Assembly (NCBI RefSeq): GCF_002019795.1
Contig: NZ_KV917381.1
Location: 4,434,068 to 4,498,067 of the forward strand
Direction: 5' to 3'
Length of the DNA: 64,000 nucleotides
Origin: Bacillus alkalicellulosilyticus
GTDB taxonomy: Bacteria > Bacillota > Bacilli > Bacillales > Bacillaceae_F
Shown: positions 30,922 to 47,927 of the stretch, one piece after another
Position numbering within the stretch: the stretch's first letter is position 1
How the letters are laid out: every line of letters begins with the position of its first letter
Made by a program: the position numbers and the translations under genes
The notes under the pieces: generated by a model
Database searches by the model: none
What the model was told of the DNA's origin: nothing
What the model saw: the letters and a program-made list of their open reading frames with translations, nothing else

Positions 30922-33465
30922 ATGGCAGACCAGGAGCGTTCAAGAGTAAAAGAAATAAATATTGATCAAGAAATGAAATCGTCCTTTATGGACTATGCCA
31001 TGAGTGTTATTGTTAGTCGTGCCCTTCCTGATGTTAGGGATGGTTTAAAACCTGTTCATCGTCGTATTTTATTTGCTATGAATGAACTAGGAATGACACC
31101 AGATAAGGCTTATAAAAAGTCAGCTCGTATCGTTGGGGAAGTTATCGGGAAGTATCACCCGCACGGTGACTCGGCTGTATACGAAACAATGGTCCGAATG
31201 GCTCAAGATTTCAGTTTTAGATATATGTTAGTAGACGGACATGGAAACTTCGGTTCTGTTGATGGTGATGCAGCGGCTGCGATGCGTTATACAGAGGCTA
31301 AAATGTCCAAGATTTCGATGGAGTTAGTACGAGACATTAATAAAGATACGATAGATTATCAAGATAACTATGACGGTTCAGAACATGAACCAGTCGTTTT
31401 ACCTTCACGTTTTCCAAACCTATTAGTGAATGGAGCTTCAGGTATCGCTGTTGGTATGGCTACGAATATTCCTCCACATCAACTTGGAGAAGTGATTGAT
31501 GGAGTGTTAGCTTTAAGTAAAAATGCTGATATCACTGTACCAGAATTAATGGACTTTATTCCGGGACCGGATTTCCCTACAGGGGCTGAAATCATTGGTC
31601 TAAGTGGGATTAGAAAAGCCTATCAAACGGGCCGAGGGTCTATTACTTTAAGAGCTCAAACCCATATTGAAGAGTTAGCTAATGGAAAGCAACGGATCAT
31701 TGTAACTGAACTTCCTTATCAAGTGAATAAAGCGAAGTTAATTGAAAAAATTGCTGAGCTTGTTCGTGAAAAGAAAGTAGATGGCATTACCGACCTTCGT
31801 GATGAATCAGACCGTACAGGTATGAGAATTGTCATTGAAGTGAGAAGAGATGCTAATTCCAATGTATTATTAAATAATTTATATAAACAAACAGCAATGC
31901 AAACTAGCTTTGGAATTAACTTGTTAGCACTAGTAAATGGGCAACCAAAAGTGTTGAATCTTAAAGAATGTTTAGTGCATTACTTAGAACATCAAAAAGT
32001 TGTCATTACAAGAAGAACTGCTTTTGAATTACGAAAAGCAGAAGCTAGAGCTCATATTCTTGAAGGTCTTCGCATAGCTCTTGATCATATTGATGAAATT
32101 ATTGCGTTAATCCGTGGTTCACAAACAACGGAAATTGCTAGAAACGGTTTGATGGAGCAATTTTCTTTAAGCTATGAGCAGGCTCAGGCAATCCTTGATA
32201 TGAGATTACAAAGATTAACTGGGTTAGAACGAGATAAAATTGAAAATGAGTATGCAGAGTTAGTCGCTCGTATTGCGGAACTAAAAGCCATTCTAGCTGA
32301 TGAAGAAAAGGTGTTAGAAATTATTCGTGAGGAATTATCAGAAGTTAAAGATAGATTTAATGATTCTCGTCGAACTATAATTTCAATTGGTGAAGACCAA
32401 TTTGAGGACGAAGACTTAATTCCTAGACAAAATATTGTCATTACAATTTCTCATAATGGTTATGTAAAGAGATTGCCTATTTCAACATATAGAAGTCAAC
32501 ATCGTGGCGGTAAAGGTATTCAAGGAATGGGAACAAATGATGATGATTTTGTTCAACATTTATTTACTACAAATTCTCATCACACAATTCTCTTCTTTAC
32601 GAACAAAGGGAAAGTATATCGTTTAAAAGGATATGAAATCCCTGAGCTAGGTCGAACAGCAAAAGGAATACCAATTATTAATTTACTTCAGATTGAACAA
32701 GGTGAGTACATTAGTACGGTTATACCAATTGAAGAGTTTAACGATGAACATTATCTTATTTTTATGACGAAACAAGGTATTTGTAAACGTACAGCTCTTT
32801 CATCATTTGCTAACATTCGAAAAGGTGGATTATTTGCTATTAACCTACGTGAGGATGATGAGTTACTAGGCGTTCGATTAACCAATGGTGACCGTGAAAT
32901 AATTCTAGGTACAAAAAATGGTCTTGCGATTCGTTTCCATGAGCAAGATGTTCGATTAATGGGACGTACTGCAACTGGAGTAAAAGGAATTACATTAAGT
33001 GATGATGACAAAGTTGTGGGTATGGATACTATCGAGGAAGACCACCAAATTTTAATAGTCACAGAAAAAGGGTATGGAAAACGTACACCGATTGACGACT
33101 ACCGAATTCAACATAGAGGCGGTAAAGGAATCAAAACATGTAACATTACAGATAAGAACGGTGGATTAGTCGCATTATCTGTTGTTTCCAACGACCATGA
33201 CATTATGATTATTACTGCCAGCGGAGTTATCATTAGACTTAATGTTAATGAAATTTCTACGATGAGCCGTAACACACAAGGGGTTACTCTCATTCGTGTA
33301 AATGAAGGAGAGGAAGTTTCTACTGTTGCTAGAGTAGATATTGAAGATGAGAATCTTGAAGAAATTGAAAATATCGAAGAGATAACAGAAGAGGCTGGGT
33401 CAGAAAGTAAAGAAGAAATTGAAGAATTGTCATTAAATGATGATAATGAAGATGAAATAGAATAG
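30922..33465 (+). CDS. gyrA: DNA gyrase subunit A
   Basis: An 847-residue GyrA. The winged-helix/tower region holds the catalytic Tyr123 in AAMRYTEAK. The quinolone-pocket positions Ser84 and Glu88 (GDSAVYE) are the wild-type residues. The C-terminal beta-pinwheel contains the GyrA box [11 protein letters not shown], with a second related [11 protein letters not shown]. An acidic tail rich in E/D ends the protein. The ATG at 30922 follows GGAGG. A 109-bp spacer without a clear terminator separates it from gyrB. Confidence 0.98.
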   Translation: MADQERSRVKEINIDQEMKSSFMDYAMSVIVSRALPDVRDGLKPVHRRILFAMNELGMTPDKAYKKSARIVGEVIGKYHPHGDSAVYETMVRMAQDFSFRYMLVDGHGNFGSVDGDAAAAMRYTEAKMSKISMELVRDINKDTIDYQDNYDGSEHEPVVLPSRFPNLLVNGASGIAVGMATNIPPHQLGEVIDGVLALSKNADITVPELMDFIPGPDFPTGAEIIGLSGIRKAYQTGRGSITLRAQTHIEELANGKQRIIVTELPYQVNKAKLIEKIAELVREKKVDGITDLRDESDRTGMRIVIEVRRDANSNVLLNNLYKQTAMQTSFGINLLALVNGQPKVLNLKECLVHYLEHQKVVITRRTAFELRKAEARAHILEGLRIALDHIDEIIALIRGSQTTEIARNGLMEQFSLSYEQAQAILDMRLQRLTGLERDKIENEYAELVARIAELKAILADEEKVLEIIREELSEVKDRFNDSRRTIISIGEDQFEDEDLIPRQNIVITISHNGYVKRLPISTYRSQHRGGKGIQGMGTNDDDFVQHLFTTNSHHTILFFTNKGKVYRLKGYEIPELGRTAKGIPIINLLQIEQGEYISTVIPIEEFNDEHYLIFMTKQGICKRTALSSFANIRKGGLFAINLREDDELLGVRLTNGDREIILGTKNGLAIRFHEQDVRLMGRTATGVKGITLSDDDKVVGMDTIEEDHQILIVTEKGYGKRTPIDDYRIQHRGGKGIKTCNITDKNGGLVALSVVSNDHDIMIITASGVIIRLNVNEISTMSRNTQGVTLIRVNEGEEVSTVARVDIEDENLEEIENIEEITEEAGSESKEEIEELSLNDDNEDEIE

Positions 33466-33473
33466 CCATACTA

Positions 33474-33505
33474 AGCATATATCTTTTTGGAGATATATGC
33501 TTTTT
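33474..33505 (+). terminator. Terminator after gyrA
   Basis: Perfect 11-bp repeat AGCATATATCT / AGATATATGCT around TTTTGG, then TTTTATG. It follows the gyrA stop by 9 bp. Confidence 0.9.
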
Positions 33506-33602
33506 ATGATTAAAGACCTATTTTTTTAATGCTTTTTTATGTTCTTAAACTAAAGTATAATACTATATAACTATTGTTTTTTATTAAAGGGGATAACAGG
33601 GT

Positions 33603-34679
33603 ATGAAAGTTAAACGTAGCCAATTGGTAGAAGGTTGCATTCTTGCTGATGATGTTTGGATTCAATCCAATCAACCGCTCATTCGAAAAAAAACAGTTTT
33701 ACAAAGTGAAGAACTTAAAGTACTAGAGGCTTTTCTAATAAATGAAGTTGAAATTGAAAAAAAATTAGAATCAGGTGAAATCGTCAACATACCAGAAATT
33801 ATTGAAATCGATAACGAAAACTCCGTAGTTGACGAATCTTTTGTTGAGTTCTACACAGAAGCTGTTAGGGAATATAAAAAATTTTTTCAACATTGGCAAG
33901 CGGGTTCACCTATAAATATTAAAGGAATTCAAAAATTACTATACCCTTTAATAGGAAAAGTGATAAACGACCCTACTAATATAAAATTATTTCCACAATT
34001 AAGTAAGAAAGAAGAATATTTAGCTCACCACTCTATCGCAGTTGGAGTAATTGCAGCATATGTTGGGTATAAATTAAATTTTTCAAAAGAAGAATGGACT
34101 CAAATTGGAATAGCCGGAATACTTGCAGATTGCGGAATGTCTCAAATTCCTATGTCAATCATGAAAAAAGCAGGTCCGTTAACAACGGAAGAATATGAAG
34201 TCGTAAAAAAACATCCTGTTCATAGTTATAAAATGGTTAGCGAAATAAAAGAATTGCCGAATCCAGTTATGCTTGCCGTGTTACAACATCACGAACGTGA
34301 AGACGGATCTGGATATCCGATGGCTGTTCCTGCGAATAAATTACATGTGTATAGTCAAGTTGTCGCTATAGCGGATGTATATAATGCTCTGACATCAGAA
34401 AGACTATACCGTTCTAAGAAGTCTTCATTTATGGCTCTTGAAACGATTGCAATTGAGGAGTTTGGAGGGTTCCAACATAATATTGTACAGACTCTTATTC
34501 ATAATATAGTTACTTATTCAGTTGGAACTAAAGTAAAGATATCGAATGGAAAACTCGCTGAAATAGTGTTTATGGATCAAAAAAATTTATTGAGACCTTT
34601 GTTAAAGTATGTTGATACAGGTGAGTTTATTAACTTAGCTGATAGGCTGCAATTACAAATCACTGAGGTTCTTAACTAA
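33603..34679 (+). CDS. HD-GYP domain protein with degenerate HD motif
   Basis: A 358-residue soluble protein. An N-terminal region (1-130) of unknown fold precedes an HD-GYP domain (about 135-320). The histidine helix HHSIAVG (142-148), the KKHPVHS histidine (His204), HHEREDGSGYP (229-239, intact GYP) and IADVYNALTSERLYR are conserved. The usual LHDIGK is LADCGM (174-179), so the HD histidine is Ala175 and the lysine is Met. HD-GYP enzymes degrade c-di-GMP; loss of this ligand suggests a reduced-activity or signal-binding protein. It has its own SD (AAGGGG) and lies between gyrA and rrn1. Confidence 0.85.
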   Translation: MKVKRSQLVEGCILADDVWIQSNQPLIRKKTVLQSEELKVLEAFLINEVEIEKKLESGEIVNIPEIIEIDNENSVVDESFVEFYTEAVREYKKFFQHWQAGSPINIKGIQKLLYPLIGKVINDPTNIKLFPQLSKKEEYLAHHSIAVGVIAAYVGYKLNFSKEEWTQIGIAGILADCGMSQIPMSIMKKAGPLTTEEYEVVKKHPVHSYKMVSEIKELPNPVMLAVLQHHEREDGSGYPMAVPANKLHVYSQVVAIADVYNALTSERLYRSKKSSFMALETIAIEEFGGFQHNIVQTLIHNIVTYSVGTKVKISNGKLAEIVFMDQKNLLRPLLKYVDTGEFINLADRLQLQITEVLN

Positions 34680-34682
34680 AAA

Positions 34683-34727
34683 TTACCACACCATATATAG
34701 TTGCATTCTTATAACTTGGTGTGGTAA
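34683..34727 (+). repeat. Inverted repeat after the HD-GYP gene
   Basis: Perfect 11-bp arms TTACCACACCA / TGGTGTGGTAA with a 23-bp loop. It resembles a terminator stem but has no following T run. Sequence shared with the second rrn operon begins inside its right arm (about 34722), so the rrn unit boundary seems to cut it. Confidence 0.6.
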
Positions 34728-34782
34728 GATAAATTTCCTGTTGTTAATACAAAACAAACAAAAAACATTTTTTAAAAAAGTG

Positions 34783-34812
34783 TTGACGACAGAATAAATA
34801 GTGTGATATTAT
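34783..34812 (+). promoter_or_regulatory. rrn operon 1 promoter
   Basis: TTGACG (34783-34788), 18-bp spacer, TATTAT (34807-34812), preceded by an A/T-rich stretch (34750-34780) that could act as an UP element. The same sequence occurs before rrn operon 2. Confidence 0.8.
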
Positions 34813-34838
34813 ATAAAAGTTGCTTTAACAACAACATA

Positions 34839-34976
34839 GCTCTTTGAAAACTGAACAGAACAAAGCCAAGCGAAGAGATACATGATATCTCATTGTCATT
34901 GCAAAATGGCAACCCGTCATTGTAAAATGACAAAAAGTTGCGAAAGCAACACTTTTATGAGCTTAATCAACTCGCT
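34839..34976 (+). promoter_or_regulatory. rrn operon 1 leader with boxA
   Basis: The leader contains GCTCTTTGAAAAC (34839-34851), matching the boxA antitermination element, followed by several small hairpins (GAGATA...TATCTC, GTCATTGTAAAATGAC, GTTGCGAAAGCAAC) leading into 16S. The 5' flank of 16S is expected to pair with the 3' flank for processing. Confidence 0.65.
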
Positions 34977-36532
<1,556 letters not shown>

Positions 36533-36783
36533 TGGAGTAATACTCTAGTCGAAGTTCAAACCTTGTGTTTGAACTATAGCTTGCGCTTTGTTCGTTCAGT
36601 TTTGAGGGAGTTATCTCTCAATGGGATCTTTGAAAACTAGATAGTAATGCATTGAAATTGAAGTTTTACCGGATCGACATCTATTGATGTTGAGAAGAGA
36701 GAACTGAGATAGTCAAGAATTCTTCAATCGTCTTATGTCAATCTATTGATTGACAACGTTAATCTTTGATTAACATTTCTAAT
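36533..36783 (+). other. 16S-23S spacer, operon 1 (no tRNA)
   Basis: A 251-bp spacer. No tRNA cloverleaf or the usual Ile/Ala tRNA starts are present. It contains a second boxA-like GATCTTTGAAAACTAG near 36626 and processing-type inverted repeats. Confidence 0.8.
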
Positions 36784-39716
<2,933 letters not shown>

Positions 39717-39795
39717 ATAAATAAGACGAAGATTGACTACAATGCATACTATCTAGTTTTGAGAGATCACGTAAGTGATGTTTCAATTAAATAAG

Positions 39796-39911
<116 letters not shown>

Positions 39912-39917
39912 TGATAT

Positions 39918-39950
39918 AAAGTACACTTCAATTGAAGTGTACTTTTTTTA
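39918..39950 (+). terminator. Terminator of rrn operon 1
   Basis: Perfect palindromic stem AGTACACTTCAA / TTGAAGTGTACT followed by seven T, directly after 5S. Confidence 0.95.
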
Positions 39951-40007
39951 TGTTCACTAGAGATTTAACTAAGACAGATACTTAACAAAATAACGAAAAA
40001 AGAAAAA

Positions 40008-40257
40008 CCGTTACCATAACAAAGAGGAAAGCAGCCTCAGCGGTAACGGATGCAAAAGAACCGTGACCGAGTATAAAGGAAAGTAATCCCATCGGTAACG
40101 GAAACCAAAAAACCGTGCCCGAAACCAATAGAAAAGTAACCCGAGCGGTAACGGAAAGCAGGAATCGTGCCTGAAGCCAAGGAAAAAGCAACCCCATCGG
40201 TAACGGAGATCAATGAACCGTGACCGAAACGAAGGGAAAAGCAGTCCCATCGGTAAC
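40008..40257. repeat. Tandem repeat array A downstream of rrn operon 1
   Basis: Five degenerate units carry the invariant block GGTAACGG, starting at 40042, 40094, 40147, 40199 and 40252 (the last only GGTAAC). The steps are 52, 53, 52 and 53 bp. Ten or so bases after each full block comes a partner such as CCGTGACC or CCGTGCCC that can pair with it; a leading CCGTTACC lies at 40008. Between them are purine-rich stretches (GGGAAAAGCA type). No gene or mobile-element feature is recognisable. An array of the same design and leader follows rrn operon 2. Confidence 0.9.
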
Positions 40258-40286
40258 AAAACCAAAGAAACGTCAAACAAAAGAGA

Positions 40287-40330
40287 GAACCAAGGATTCG
40301 CTTTACCCTGAAATAGCAAATCCTTGGTTC
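40287..40330. terminator. Terminator downstream of yaaC
   Basis: 12-bp repeat GAACCAAGGATT / AATCCTTGGTTC with a 20-bp loop, 14 bp beyond the yaaC stop. T-rich DNA on either side allows function on both strands. Confidence 0.7.
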
Positions 40331-40343
40331 TTCTTTTCTAAAG

Positions 40344-41309
40344 TTATAAACTTTTCTGATGTTTTTCCCATTGTTGGTCTAAATATTGACTAACTAATAG
40401 AGGAACCTTTAATTTTGCTATTTGTAAGAACTCATTAATATAGGGGTAATCAGTTTCAGGGTAATACCGAAACAATTCAGCCCACCATTCTGTTTCATAC
40501 CGACAAATCATACTTAGGTTGTATAAAATCAAATAGTGAGCCGTTAACTCAGGTAAAGGCAAATGGTTTTCTTTATTGATAAATAAATAAAAAGAACCAT
40601 CACTATGAAAAAGGAATGGTGAAGCATGTAAATTGTTTAAAGGTTCCGTTAAACGGATATGAATGCTTTGGTCATCTTCAGTTGGAATCACTTCTTTAAC
40701 AATGGAACTTCTAGAAGAAATAAAGTGAAAGAAACTACTTTCACTAAGATTATAACTATCTAAAATTTTCTTTGGTATTTGAAGAGTACCGGGTTGATTG
40801 TAATTCAATTCATATGAAATGGATTTTTTTTCGTTAAAGGAAAATAAGGGATGAAGTTCCGGAATTTGCAGCAATAAATTTTTCATTTTATATTTGTCGC
40901 CAGTGATGTGCTTAAACTGAAACAGAAGACTAGAAAAATGAGTAAGTAATCCGTTCTTTTGAAGTTTAACTTCATCCTGTAAAAAAACGTATTGTGTTTT
41001 CTTCCTTTTACGGGTCGTTACTCCGTGTGCAAGTACTTGACTATTTTCCGGATAAAGTGGGTCGTGCGTTAAGATGCAAGCTTTCATAAGCTGGGTCATT
41101 CCATAAAAAATTAATATAGGGTGGAGCTGTTTTGGTGCTAGTTCGACTTGTTTAAAATACGTTAGACCGTGCTCTATATGATATATAAATGAATAACAAT
41201 TTTGATATGCTAATTTTTCTGTTTCTTTTACAGATAAACTTGAATAACATTTTTGTAGAAAAGACTGAGATATTGAAGCGGAATGGTATTTTTCAAGGCC
41301 ATTTGTAAT
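40344..41309 (-). CDS. yaaC: YaaC family protein, unusual start
   Basis: A YaaC-like protein of unknown function, located after the first rrn and divergent from guaB as in B. subtilis. Recognisable stretches are FYGMTQLMKACILTHDPLYP and LAHGVTTRKRKKTQYVFLQD. The first ATG in frame (41099) has no ribosome site and would drop about 70 codons. The upstream frame is open back to 41312 and reads like the family N-terminus (EKYHSASISQSFLQKCY, CYSFIYHIEHGLTYF). The only codon well placed after AGGAG (nine bases) is ATT at 41309, giving 321 residues. Alternatively an ATG at 41316 in another frame reads MTYYKWP then TGA, as if frameshifted. The gene runs against replication. Confidence 0.75.
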   Translation of the reverse strand: MTNGLEKYHSASISQSFLQKCYSSLSVKETEKLAYQNCYSFIYHIEHGLTYFKQVELAPKQLHPILIFYGMTQLMKACILTHDPLYPENSQVLAHGVTTRKRKKTQYVFLQDEVKLQKNGLLTHFSSLLFQFKHITGDKYKMKNLLLQIPELHPLFSFNEKKSISYELNYNQPGTLQIPKKILDSYNLSESSFFHFISSRSSIVKEVIPTEDDQSIHIRLTEPLNNLHASPFLFHSDGSFYLFINKENHLPLPELTAHYLILYNLSMICRYETEWWAELFRYYPETDYPYINEFLQIAKLKVPLLVSQYLDQQWEKHQKSL

Positions 41310-41464
41310 AAGTCATCTCTCCTTTATAAAAATGTATGCGCTTTAATAATTCATCGTTAAATTGTAAGAATAATTTGACTTATATTCCTTTCTTGACACT
41401 AGTTTAACCAATTGATAAGCTACAAATAATAATTTTCAGGAAAATTGTATGGAGAGGGAGATAA

Positions 41465-42931
<1,467 letters not shown>

Positions 42932-42950
42932 AAAAAATCCTTTTATTACA

Positions 42951-42981
42951 TAGATAGGTATATTACCTATCTATTTTTTTA
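42951..42981 (+). terminator. Terminator after guaB
   Basis: TAGATAGGTA / TACCTATCTA around a 3-nt loop, then seven T. Confidence 0.93.
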
Positions 42982-43033
42982 GAGTATCTTGTGATAAAAT
43001 ATCCTCTATGTAAAGAACGCGGAGGTGCAAAGG

Positions 43034-44371
43034 GTGAGAGGACAAACTAAAAAAAGCATCATGTACATTGTAATGGCTATGATGCTCACAACAACAATCT
43101 TTTTTCAACAACCATTACAGGCTAGTGCTTTTAGTGTGAACGCTGAAGCGGCAATTCTAGTGGATGCAAATTCAGGTAGAATTCTTTACCAGGACAATAT
43201 TGATGCAAACTTGTATATTGCTAGTATGACAAAAATGATGAGTGAGTATTTGATTTTAGAAGCCATTGACGAAGGACGACTTGAGTGGGACCAAACTGTA
43301 CCAATTAGTTCCTTTGTAAGGCAATTATCTCTATATACTGACTTGTCAAATGTACCATTACGACAAGATGAAACGTATACCGTAAAAGAACTTTACGAAT
43401 CGATTGCGATTTATTCAGCTAATGCTTCTACTATTGCAATTGCTGAATTATTATACGGGTCAGAAACAGGCTTTGTTAAAGCGATGAATGATAAGGCCGA
43501 AGAACTTGGATTAACGGATTATTTCTTTGTTAATTCAACTGGATTAAATAATAGCAATTTGCTAGGACAACATCCAGATGGAACAGCTGAAGATGAAGAA
43601 AATAGAATGTCAGCAAGAGCTACAGCTAAATTAGCGTATCATTTAATAAATGATTATCCTGAAGTTCTTGACACGGCAAGTATTCCAGACATGATTTTCA
43701 AAGAAGGCACTGAAGACCAAATTGAAATGAAAAACTGGAATTGGATGCTTGTTGGTTCAATTGAACCTCAATTTGATTATAGTGGAATTGATGGCTTAAA
43801 AACGGGATACACAAGTAAGGCTGGTAATAATTTTACTGCAACTGCTGTAAGAAATGGGACACGTCTTATTTCTGTAGTAATGAATACAGGAACAAGAGCA
43901 GACCGTTTTAACGAAACGGAAAAATTATTAGATTATGGATTTAATAATTTTGAAACCATAGAGTTGTTGCCAAGTGGTTACCAAGTTGAAAATGGTGAAA
44001 TGTTACCTGTTTCTAGTGGAAAGGAAGCTGAAGTTTCCATCTCAACAGAAGAACCGTTGTCATTGGTTATTAGACGGGGAGAAGAAGAACTTTACACACC
44101 TGTTCTTACTGTAGATGGCGGAAAGTTAAATGATGATGGTGCTTTATCTGCTCCAATTGAAGCTGGAGAGGTTGTTGGTACGGTTCATCTTTCGTACAGT
44201 GGAACCGATGAAAATGAATATTTAGTTGAAAACGCAGAGCAAACAGTAAATGCTATAACTGACCATGCCGTAGAGCGAGCTGGCTGGTTCTCAAGAACAA
44301 TGAGTTCCATTGGTGGGTTCTTTTCAGGCATTTGGACAGCTGTTTCAGATACAATTAAAGGTTTATTTTAA
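43034..44371 (+). CDS. dacA: D-alanyl-D-alanine carboxypeptidase DacA (PBP5)
   Basis: A 445-residue low-molecular-weight penicillin-binding protein. A signal peptide (about 1-32, hydrophobic MYIVMAMMLTTTIFF, cleavage near QASAFS) directs export. The active-site motifs are SMTK (64-67), SAN (128-130) and KTG (256-258). A C-terminal beta-rich domain follows, ending in an amphipathic membrane anchor near FFSGIWTAVSDTIKGLF. It removes the terminal D-Ala from peptidoglycan stem peptides. The start is GTG at 43034, eight bases after GGAGG; an earlier GTG at 43025 is part of that ribosome site. Confidence 0.95.
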   Translation: MRGQTKKSIMYIVMAMMLTTTIFFQQPLQASAFSVNAEAAILVDANSGRILYQDNIDANLYIASMTKMMSEYLILEAIDEGRLEWDQTVPISSFVRQLSLYTDLSNVPLRQDETYTVKELYESIAIYSANASTIAIAELLYGSETGFVKAMNDKAEELGLTDYFFVNSTGLNNSNLLGQHPDGTAEDEENRMSARATAKLAYHLINDYPEVLDTASIPDMIFKEGTEDQIEMKNWNWMLVGSIEPQFDYSGIDGLKTGYTSKAGNNFTATAVRNGTRLISVVMNTGTRADRFNETEKLLDYGFNNFETIELLPSGYQVENGEMLPVSSGKEAEVSISTEEPLSLVIRRGEEELYTPVLTVDGGKLNDDGALSAPIEAGEVVGTVHLSYSGTDENEYLVENAEQTVNAITDHAVERAGWFSRTMSSIGGFFSGIWTAVSDTIKGLF

Positions 44372-44382
44372 GAATTTGACTT

Positions 44383-44410
44383 GAACTTGGTCCACTGACC
44401 AAGTTCTTAT
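44383..44410 (+). terminator. Terminator-like hairpin after dacA
   Basis: GAACTTGGTC, 4-nt loop, GACCAAGTTC, followed by TTATAC. The stem is strong but the T tract is short. Confidence 0.7.
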
Positions 44411-44433
44411 ACATAGTATGAAGGTTGTTCTAT

Positions 44434-44461
44434 TTGCGTACGAATGGAAAAGTGGTACAAT
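44434..44461 (+). promoter_or_regulatory. Likely pdxST promoter
   Basis: TTGCGT (44434-44439), 16-bp spacer, TACAAT (44456-44461), about 100 bp upstream of pdxS. Confidence 0.5.
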
Positions 44462-44563
44462 TAAAAATGGAAAATTTATATATTGTATCAGCGAATAGGC
44501 ATACTAGCAGTAGTACAATATAAAAAGCAGATATGTGATGAACGGTATAGGAGGAAGAATAGA

Positions 44564-45448
44564 ATGGTTCAAATTGGAACAGATCGTGTAAAACGTGGTA
44601 TGGCAGAAATGCAAAAAGGTGGCGTCATTATGGACGTTATCAATGCAGAACAAGCAAAGATAGCAGAGCAAGCAGGTGCTGTAGCAGTAATGGCGCTTGA
44701 GCGTGTACCTGCTGACATTCGTGCAGCTGGTGGAGTTGCTCGTATGGCAGATCCAACAATTGTTGAAGAAGTTATGAACGCAGTGTCTATTCCTGTAATG
44801 GCTAAATGTCGTATTGGTCATATTGTAGAAGCTCGTGTATTAGAAGCTTTAGGAGTAGACTATCTTGATGAAAGTGAAGTATTAACTCCAGCTGATGAAG
44901 TATATCACTTAGATAAAAGTGAATATACAGTTCCATTTGTATGTGGAGCTAGAGATATCGGTGAAGCAAGCCGTCGAATTGGTGAAGGAGCTTCCATGAT
45001 CCGTACAAAAGGTGAGCCAGGAACAGGAAACATTGTAGAGGCTGTTCGCCACATGCGTATGATTCAAGCTCAAATTCGCAAAGTTATCTCTATGTCTAAA
45101 GACGAGTTAATGACAGAAGCAAAGAATACGGGAGCGCCATATGAAGTGCTTGTTCAAATTAAAGAAAATGGAAAGTTACCAGTGGTTAACTTTGCAGCTG
45201 GCGGAATTGCAACACCTGCTGATGCTGCGTTAATGATGCAACTTGGTGCAGACGGAGTGTTTGTTGGTTCAGGTATCTTTAAATCAGACAATCCTGAAAA
45301 ATTTGCTAGAGCAATTGTTGAAGCGACTACACACTATCAAGATTACAAATTAATTGCTGAGTTATCAAAAGGTCTTGGTACAGCAATGAAAGGTATTGAA
45401 ATTTCTTCTTTACAACCATCTGACAGAATGCAGGAACGTGGTTGGTAA
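44564..45448 (+). CDS. pdxS: Pyridoxal 5'-phosphate synthase subunit PdxS
   Basis: A 294-residue synthase subunit that builds PLP from ribose 5-phosphate, glyceraldehyde 3-phosphate and ammonia. The catalytic lysines Lys81 ([10 protein letters not shown]) and Lys149 ([12 protein letters not shown]) are at the same positions as in B. subtilis. [20 protein letters not shown] is the family signature. ATG 44564 follows a strong AGGAGG; the longer frame to 44483 is not homologous. It forms a dodecamer with twelve PdxT, encoded 46 bp downstream. Confidence 0.98.
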   Translation: MVQIGTDRVKRGMAEMQKGGVIMDVINAEQAKIAEQAGAVAVMALERVPADIRAAGGVARMADPTIVEEVMNAVSIPVMAKCRIGHIVEARVLEALGVDYLDESEVLTPADEVYHLDKSEYTVPFVCGARDIGEASRRIGEGASMIRTKGEPGTGNIVEAVRHMRMIQAQIRKVISMSKDELMTEAKNTGAPYEVLVQIKENGKLPVVNFAAGGIATPADAALMMQLGADGVFVGSGIFKSDNPEKFARAIVEATTHYQDYKLIAELSKGLGTAMKGIEISSLQPSDRMQERGW

Positions 45449-45494
45449 AATCTTTTCTCGTCTATGAGAAAGATGAAGGAAAGGGAACTTTACT

Positions 45495-46079
45495 ATGATA
45501 AAGATTGGAATACTAGCTCTACAAGGGGCTGTAAGAGAACATGCAAAATGTTTAGAAGCTTCGGATACAGAAGTTATTATTGTGAAGAAGACCGAACAAT
45601 TAGCTGAGTTAGACGGCCTTGTTTTACCAGGTGGCGAAAGTACAACAATGAGAAGACTTATTGATAAGTACGGTTTTTTCGAACCCTTAAAAGAGTTTGG
45701 ACAAGCGGGTAAACCGATTTTTGGGACATGTGCTGGTTTAATATTAATGGCAAAAACAATTGTTGGCCAACCAGAAGGTCATTTAGGCTTTATGGATATG
45801 ACCGTTCAACGAAATGCATTTGGTCGACAACGTGAGAGCTTTGAGACCGATTTAATTGTTTCTGGGGTAGGAACTGACGTGAGAGCAGTATTTATCCGAG
45901 CACCACTCATTGTTGACGTTGATGAAGACATTGAAATTTTATCAAAGTTTAACGAAGAAATCGTTGTGGCTAGACAAGGTCATTTTCTAGCATGTTCATT
46001 TCACCCTGAATTAACAGATGACCATCGTTTTCATCAGTATTTTGTGGATATGGTTCGAGAACGGGCAAAACCTGAATAG
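45495..46079 (+). CDS. pdxT: Pyridoxal 5'-phosphate synthase glutaminase subunit PdxT
   Basis: A 194-residue class I glutaminase that feeds ammonia to PdxS. LPGGEST (44-50), the nucleophile Cys79 in GTCAGL and the His-Glu pair in SFHPELTDD (about 170) form the catalytic triad. ATG 45495 follows AAAGGGAAC. It is in an operon with pdxS. Confidence 0.97.
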   Translation: MIKIGILALQGAVREHAKCLEASDTEVIIVKKTEQLAELDGLVLPGGESTTMRRLIDKYGFFEPLKEFGQAGKPIFGTCAGLILMAKTIVGQPEGHLGFMDMTVQRNAFGRQRESFETDLIVSGVGTDVRAVFIRAPLIVDVDEDIEILSKFNEEIVVARQGHFLACSFHPELTDDHRFHQYFVDMVRERAKPE

Positions 46080-46107
46080 AATGAATGTAAAAAGGTCATT
46101 CTTATAT

Positions 46108-47667
<1,560 letters not shown>

Positions 47668-47679
47668 GTAACCAATAAA

Positions 47680-47705
47680 AAAGACGGCAAAGCCGTTTTT
47701 TTTAT
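47680..47705 (+). terminator. Terminator after serS
   Basis: ACGGC, AAA loop, GCCGT, followed by eight or more T and preceded by an A run that extends the stem. Confidence 0.85.
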
Positions 47706-47798
47706 GTTAGAAATGGATTTTAACAAAAATAACATACTTATATTTATTGGCAAAATGGGGATAACTAAAATACTTTACTAGCTAGTGGAGGTATAGAC

Positions 47799-47927
47799 GT
47801 GAAAAAGAACGGACAACAAGAGTTTGTAAACAAAAGCAGACTAGACCAAGTTGAAAAAACGTTTCTTCGATGGACCTGCATGCGGAGAGTTGAAGAAGAA
47901 GTAGAAAAATATAGCAAAGAAAGATAA
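47799..47927 (+). CDS. Small protein of unknown function (42 residues)
   Basis: Reads MKKNGQQEFVNKSRLDQVEK followed by TFLRWTCMRRVEEEVEKYSK and ER. The start is GTG at 47799, seven bases after GGAGG, and its stop is embedded in a strong terminator, so it looks like a complete monocistronic gene. It is highly charged and probably helical in the second half, with one cysteine and no membrane segment or signal peptide. I do not recognise the family. B. subtilis has other genes (dck, dgk and more) between serS and tadA, so this is lineage-specific content. Confidence 0.6.
   Translation: MKKNGQQEFVNKSRLDQVEKTFLRWTCMRRVEEEVEKYSKER

Noticed and set aside
40011-40319. Open reading frame on the minus strand across array A (102 codons)
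   Set aside because: The 105-bp dimer is a multiple of three, so any stop-free frame stays open through the array. The peptide is a hydrophobic repeat with no ribosome site.
41393-41420. guaB promoter with perfect TTGACA
   Set aside because: No acceptable -10 hexamer at 16-18 bp; the best (GATAAG) would be at 15 bp.
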